Assembly (NCBI GenBank): GCA_015492395.1
Contig: WGFD01000271.1
Span: forward strand, 1-10,621
Length of the DNA stretch: 10,621 nucleotides
Reading direction: 5' to 3'
DNA from: Deltaproteobacteria bacterium
Lineage (GTDB): Bacteria; Desulfobacterota; GWC2-55-46; S146-70
This document shows, in pieces, positions 7,210 to 10,621 of the stretch. Below the pieces are notes generated by a model. That model worked only from the letters and a program-made list of their open reading frames with translations. It did not search any database and was not told the DNA's origin. A program made the position numbers and the translations under genes. How positions within the stretch are numbered: position 1 is the stretch's first letter; each line of letters begins with the position of its first letter.

Positions 7210-8469
7210 ATGAGTCATATAGAGACATCTACCCTGAAGAACGGGATCAAGCTGGTTACCGAAGAGATGCCGGATATAGGTTCGGTTACCATAGGAGTCT
7301 GGGTGCAGGTAGGCTCCAGAAACGAGTCTATGTATGAAAACGGTATATCTCACTTCATAGAACATCTCCTGTTCAAAGGTACGGAGAGGCGAACTGCCCT
7401 GGATATAGCCAGGGAGATAGAGTCGGTTGGAGGTGTCCTGAATGCGTTTACCGGAAAGGAGTATACCTGCTACTATGCCAGGGTACTCGCCAAGGACACA
7501 CCTCTCTCAGTCGACCTCCTATCGGATATATTTATAAACTCTACATTCGACAAGAACGAGATGGAGAAGGAGCGTGAGGTAATCCTCCAGGAGATAAAGA
7601 TGGTAGAGGATACACCGGACGATATCATTCACGATATCTTCTCCAAAACCATATGGAAGGATCATCCTCTGGGGCGGCCAGTGCTTGGAGACTATGCGAC
7701 CGTAAGCTCTATAAAGAGAGAGGATATACTCTCCTACTTCGGCAGGTATTACAGCCCTCAGACGATTCTCATAACCGCTGCTGGAAAACTCAGACACGGA
7801 GAGCTGCTGAGGCTTTTGGATAGGTCTTTCGGCACTATAAAGAGTCGATTCGGCAGCTATAACCTTGATCCCCCTAACCCCTTTCCGCGTATATGTCTTG
7901 AGAAGAGGAATCTGGAACAGGTCCATCTGTGTATCGGTGTGCCTGCGCTGCCACAGGTGCACCATGACAGGTACAGACTTTACCTGCTGAACAGTATGCT
8001 CGGCGGCGGTATGAGTTCGAGGCTGTTCCAGGAGATAAGGGAGAAGAGGGGACTTGCATATTCTATATATTCCTATCTCAACCTGAGAAGGGACGTGGGA
8101 ACCTTAGTGGTGTATGCCGGAACCTCTGAAGGTTCATTCTCCACCGTTGTGTCCCTTATATTAAAAGAGTTTAATAAGATTGCAGATGGGATTGACAAGT
8201 CTGAACTGTCCATGGCCAAGGAGCAGCTTATGGGCAATATAATATTGAATATGGAGTCCAGCGAAAACAGGATGACTAAGCTTGCCAGGGATATGATATA
8301 TTACGGCAGGGTTATACCTCTGGACGAGACCGTGTCACATATAAAGGCGGTCAAGACAAAGGAGATCAAGAGGCTGGCGGAGACCACCCTTGACACCTCC
8401 GCCACATCCCTGGCGGCGGTCGGGAGGGTCAAGAAGAAAGGTCTGCCTGATTTGGGCAAGAGAAGGTGA
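7210..8469 (+). CDS. M16 family (insulinase-like) zinc metallopeptidase
   Basis: A 420-residue peptidase of the pitrilysin/processing-peptidase family, close in type to Bacillus MlpA/YmxG. It opens with the usual TSTLKNGIKLVTEEMP and carries the inverted zinc motif HFIEH at 48-52: His48 and His52 bind zinc and Glu51 is catalytic. The third ligand is probably Glu128 in VILQEI, at the expected distance. The M16 C-terminal domain holds GGGMSSRLFQEIREKRGLAYS, including the Arg/Tyr pair (about R280/Y284) involved in substrate binding. There is no signal peptide, so a cytoplasmic location is expected. The substrate is unknown. The ATG at 7210 matches the family start; an upstream in-frame ATG at 7150 overlaps the pnp end and would add a Pro-rich 20-residue stretch. 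Neither start has a Shine-Dalgarno. rpsO-pnp-M16 is a conserved neighbourhood. Confidence 0.93.
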   Translation: MSHIETSTLKNGIKLVTEEMPDIGSVTIGVWVQVGSRNESMYENGISHFIEHLLFKGTERRTALDIAREIESVGGVLNAFTGKEYTCYYARVLAKDTPLSVDLLSDIFINSTFDKNEMEKEREVILQEIKMVEDTPDDIIHDIFSKTIWKDHPLGRPVLGDYATVSSIKREDILSYFGRYYSPQTILITAAGKLRHGELLRLLDRSFGTIKSRFGSYNLDPPNPFPRICLEKRNLEQVHLCIGVPALPQVHHDRYRLYLLNSMLGGGMSSRLFQEIREKRGLAYSIYSYLNLRRDVGTLVVYAGTSEGSFSTVVSLILKEFNKIADGIDKSELSMAKEQLMGNIILNMESSENRMTKLARDMIYYGRVIPLDETVSHIKAVKTKEIKRLAETTLDTSATSLAAVGRVKKKGLPDLGKRR

Positions 8470-8472
8470 AGT

Positions 8473-9147
8473 ATGCGCATACTCGTTGTCGAAGATGAAA
8501 AGAAGGTTGCAGGCTTTATAAAGAGGGGGCTGGAGGAAGAGAGTTATGCCGTCGATGTTGTGCATGATGGTGAGGAGGGCCAGGATCTTGCGGAGAGCGG
8601 CGAGTATGATGTCATTATACTCGATGTTATGCTGCCCAAAAAGGACGGCATCGAGCTTTTGAAGCGTATAAGGGATAAGGGTGTCAATACCCCTGTGCTG
8701 CTGCTCACGGCGAGGGACGCGGTTGAAGACAGGGTGAAGGGGCTTGATTCCGGTGCCGACGATTATTTGACGAAACCTTTTGCGTTTGAAGAGTTGATAG
8801 CGAGGCTCAGGGCGCTTATGAGGCGTGGGACTACTGAGTTGACGGTCTTGAAGTTCGCTGATTTAAGCCTGGATCCAGCTACGCGTATGGCCAGAAGGGG
8901 TGACAAGGATATAGATCTTACGGTTAAGGAGTATGCGCTGCTGGAGTACCTCTTGAGAAATCCGAACCGCGTGTTGACCAGGACGATGATCGCCCAGCAC
9001 GTATGGGACTATACCTTCGATAGTGAAACCAACGTGGTGGATGTCTACATCAACCATCTCAGAAATAAGGTGGACAAGGATGCCGATGAGAAGCTCATAC
9101 ATACGGTCAGGGGTGTGGGATACATACTCAGAGAGGAGAGGGAGTAA
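8473..9147 (+). CDS. OmpR/PhoB-type response regulator (CusR-like)
   Basis: A 224-residue two-component response regulator. The receiver domain (1-118) shows the acidic pair E7-D8, the phospho-acceptor Asp51 in ILDVMLP, Thr79 in LLLTARD and Lys101 in YLTKPF. A winged-helix DNA-binding domain (about 125-222) follows, with DLTVKEYALLEYLLRNPNRVL and the recognition-helix region NVVDVYINHLRNKVD, ending HTVRGVGYILRE. It resembles regulators annotated as heavy-metal responsive (CusR/CopR), but the signal cannot be deduced. The ATG at 8473 lies 3 bases after the M16 stop. Its ribosome-binding site (AAGGTG, 8463-8468) lies inside the M16 coding end, which implies translational coupling and one transcript. 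The partner kinase is downstream. Confidence 0.96.
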   Translation: MRILVVEDEKKVAGFIKRGLEEESYAVDVVHDGEEGQDLAESGEYDVIILDVMLPKKDGIELLKRIRDKGVNTPVLLLTARDAVEDRVKGLDSGADDYLTKPFAFEELIARLRALMRRGTTELTVLKFADLSLDPATRMARRGDKDIDLTVKEYALLEYLLRNPNRVLTRTMIAQHVWDYTFDSETNVVDVYINHLRNKVDKDADEKLIHTVRGVGYILREERE

Positions 9148-9149
9148 AA

Positions 9150-9230
9150 ATGCCGGATATTGAAGTTCCCAGCAGCCAGATATATGAACTCTCAAATGGA
9201 AGGGGGTTCCCGATTATATTTGCTCGCTGA
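9150..9230 (+). CDS. Possible small ORF between regulator and kinase
   Basis: An ATG at 9150 opens a 26-codon frame (begins MPDIEVPSSQ, ends PIIFAR) closed by TGA at 9228-9230. A GGAG at 9141-9144, within the last codons of the response regulator, lies 5 bases upstream: better placed than anything before the kinase start. The frame is the same as that of the kinase, and between the TGA and the kinase ATG at 9273 there is no other stop. I recognise no family, signal peptide or membrane segment. It may be a leader peptide whose translation keeps ribosomes near the kinase start, the remnant of a longer kinase N-terminus, or chance. Confidence that it is a real gene is low. Confidence 0.22.
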   Translation: MPDIEVPSSQIYELSNGRGFPIIFAR

Positions 9231-9272
9231 CCCTGCGGTAACCCGCGTGAGATGCGTTCGCCGTGTACCTTC

Positions 9273-10621
9273 ATGAATCTTACGATACGTACTAAGCTGA
9301 CCCTGTGGTATACCACACTTCTGACTATATCTATCCTGTCCTTCGGTCTCCTCTTTTCTTACACACTTTCCAAGATAATTATAGAGAATGTTGATTCCAG
9401 GATATCCTCGGTTGCGGATATGATGGCCAACAGTGTCTTTAAGCCGCCGTTAACCCTCAATCTGCCCGAACATTTCGATCTTATCCTGGAGAGGTTCTTT
9501 GGTATAAAGACCGCCGGGAACTATATACAGGTCCTCAATTCCATGGGAAATATCAAGGTTACCTCATCTACACTGGAGGGAACCACCCTTCCACTGTCCG
9601 AGGCCGCATACAGAAACGCCCTTAAGGGCAGGCAGACATATGAATTGGTGAAGACCGCCGGTCCTTTCCCGATCAGGATAGTTACCTATCCTATTATGTC
9701 TAAGGGAAGGTTGGAACTGATACTCCAGGTCGGGACATCGATGAAGGGGACGCAGGATATCTTTCACGCGCTCTTTTACATATTGATGTTCGGGGGGCCG
9801 GTGATGGTTATACTGGCCGGTATTATAGGCTGGTTTCTAGCCGGCAAGGCATTGAGTCCCGTTGACAATATCACACAGATGGCCAGGAAGATAGGAGCGG
9901 AGAGTCTAAATGAAAGACTGTCCATTTCAGGGCCAAGGGATGAGATTGGAAGGCTTGCGGAAACATTCAATGATATGATATCAAGGCTGGAGGCATCGTT
10001 CAGGAAGACAAAGCGGTTTACGGCAGATGCTTCGCACGAGCTCAAGACGCCACTGACCATAATGAAAGGGGAGATAGAGGTTGCCTTGAGAACCGAGAAT
10101 ACGGTGGAGGGGTTGAAAGATGTCCTGTTGAGTACCCTTGAAGAGATAGACAGAATGTCCCACATAGTCAGAAACCTGTTGGATCTGGCGAGGGCGGATA
10201 CAGGTGATATACAACTCACATTTGATAAGGTTCATCTGGATTCGTTGTTAAGGGAAAGATTTAAACAGTCTGCGAAGCGCGCCGCCGAAGCTGGACTCGA
10301 ACTGAGATTGATCAAGACCGACACTGTGACCGTGAATGGTGACCGGGTCAGACTTGAGCAGTTGATATATAATCTGATAGATAATGCCATCAAGTATACA
10401 CCAGATGGGGGCAAGATCGAACTTTCCCTTGAAGCGGAGAAAGATTGGGCTATAATCTCTGTTAAAGACACCGGAGTGGGTATATCTAAGGATGATCTAC
10501 CCTATCTCTTCGACAGATTTTACAGGGTGGACAAGGCGAGGACCAGGGATGCCGGTGGTGTTGGTCTCGGGTTGAGCATATGCAAGGAGATAGTTACTGT
10601 CCACGGTGGCAGGATAGATAT
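9273..10621 (+). CDS. Sensor histidine kinase, CusS-like (3' partial)
   Basis: Membrane sensor kinase expected to phosphorylate the preceding regulator. The frame is open to the right edge, giving 449 codons; probably only 15-30 residues are missing. Order: short cytoplasmic start NLTIRTKLTLWY, first membrane segment about 10-31, extracytoplasmic sensor region about 35-160, second membrane segment about 164-188, HAMP about 190-242 (LSPVDNITQMARKI, then RDEIGRLAETFNDM), and HisKA with phospho-acceptor His255 in TADASHELKTPLT. The ATPase domain has N-box NLIDNA at 367-372, G1 DTGVGI at 399-404, F-box FDRFYR at 413-418 and G2 GGVGLGL at 428-434. All catalytic boxes are intact. The start at ATG 9273 matches relatives, which begin a few residues before TKLTLWY. 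An in-frame ATG at 9252 is also possible, and neither has a Shine-Dalgarno. The 125-base gap after the regulator is unusually long for such a pair. The sensed signal is unknown. Confidence 0.94.
   Translation, partial: MNLTIRTKLTLWYTTLLTISILSFGLLFSYTLSKIIIENVDSRISSVADMMANSVFKPPLTLNLPEHFDLILERFFGIKTAGNYIQVLNSMGNIKVTSSTLEGTTLPLSEAAYRNALKGRQTYELVKTAGPFPIRIVTYPIMSKGRLELILQVGTSMKGTQDIFHALFYILMFGGPVMVILAGIIGWFLAGKALSPVDNITQMARKIGAESLNERLSISGPRDEIGRLAETFNDMISRLEASFRKTKRFTADASHELKTPLTIMKGEIEVALRTENTVEGLKDVLLSTLEEIDRMSHIVRNLLDLARADTGDIQLTFDKVHLDSLLRERFKQSAKRAAEAGLELRLIKTDTVTVNGDRVRLEQLIYNLIDNAIKYTPDGGKIELSLEAEKDWAIISVKDTGVGISKDDLPYLFDRFYRVDKARTRDAGGVGLGLSICKEIVTVHGGRID

Noticed and set aside
9215..9220. 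TATATT as the -10 of a separate kinase promoter
   Set aside because: The expected -35 position reads TCAAAT, a poor match, and the hexamer lies in an AT-rich patch.
9228..9230. TGA read as selenocysteine joining the small ORF to the kinase (would give U-P-C-G)
   Set aside because: TGA is the normal stop of rbfA, nrnA, truB and the M16 gene here. The following hairpin is only about 4 bp and not a convincing SECIS, and kinases of this type do not need the extension.

Overview
The window is a stretch of bacterial chromosome carrying a conserved translation and RNA-metabolism operon, all on the + strand, followed by a two-component regulatory system. Order: infB (5' end cut by the window) - ylxP/DUF503 - rbfA - nrnA - truB - rpsO - pnp - M16 zinc peptidase - OmpR-type response regulator - sensor histidine kinase (3' end cut by the window). 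Genes occupy nearly all of it. The longest space without a confident gene is the 125 bases between the response regulator and the kinase.

The first part (to about 8469) is the distal half of the nusA-infB operon joined to rpsO-pnp and an M16 peptidase. This order is known, with variations, from Firmicutes, Deltaproteobacteria and Nitrospirota-like lineages. The products act together: IF-2 starts translation, RbfA matures the 30S subunit, TruB modifies tRNA, S15 is a primary 30S assembly protein, PNPase degrades mRNA, and NrnA finishes off the short oligonucleotides that remain. ribF, often found between truB and rpsO, is absent here. Several starts (rbfA, nrnA, truB, M16, kinase) have no convincing Shine-Dalgarno sequence, whereas rpsO has a near-perfect one.

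The second part (8473 to the end) is a response regulator/kinase pair of the type often annotated as heavy-metal (CusR/CusS-like). Only 3 bases separate it from the peptidase gene. The kinase has two membrane segments and an extracytoplasmic sensor region.

The organism looks like a Gram-negative or related non-model bacterium with roughly balanced GC (by eye, not computed) and frequent ATA (Ile) and AGG/AGA (Arg) codons. A deltaproteobacterial or Nitrospirota-type lineage fits the gene order, but nothing here proves it. I see no mobile element, CRISPR array, tRNA or rRNA.

This is mostly an ordinary housekeeping region and I found no convincing new multi-gene system. The two best leads are a perfect 30-bp palindrome inside infB (1671-1700) and the unusual response regulator-kinase gap. 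That gap holds a small ORF with its own ribosome-binding site, in the same frame as the kinase and separated from it by one TGA.
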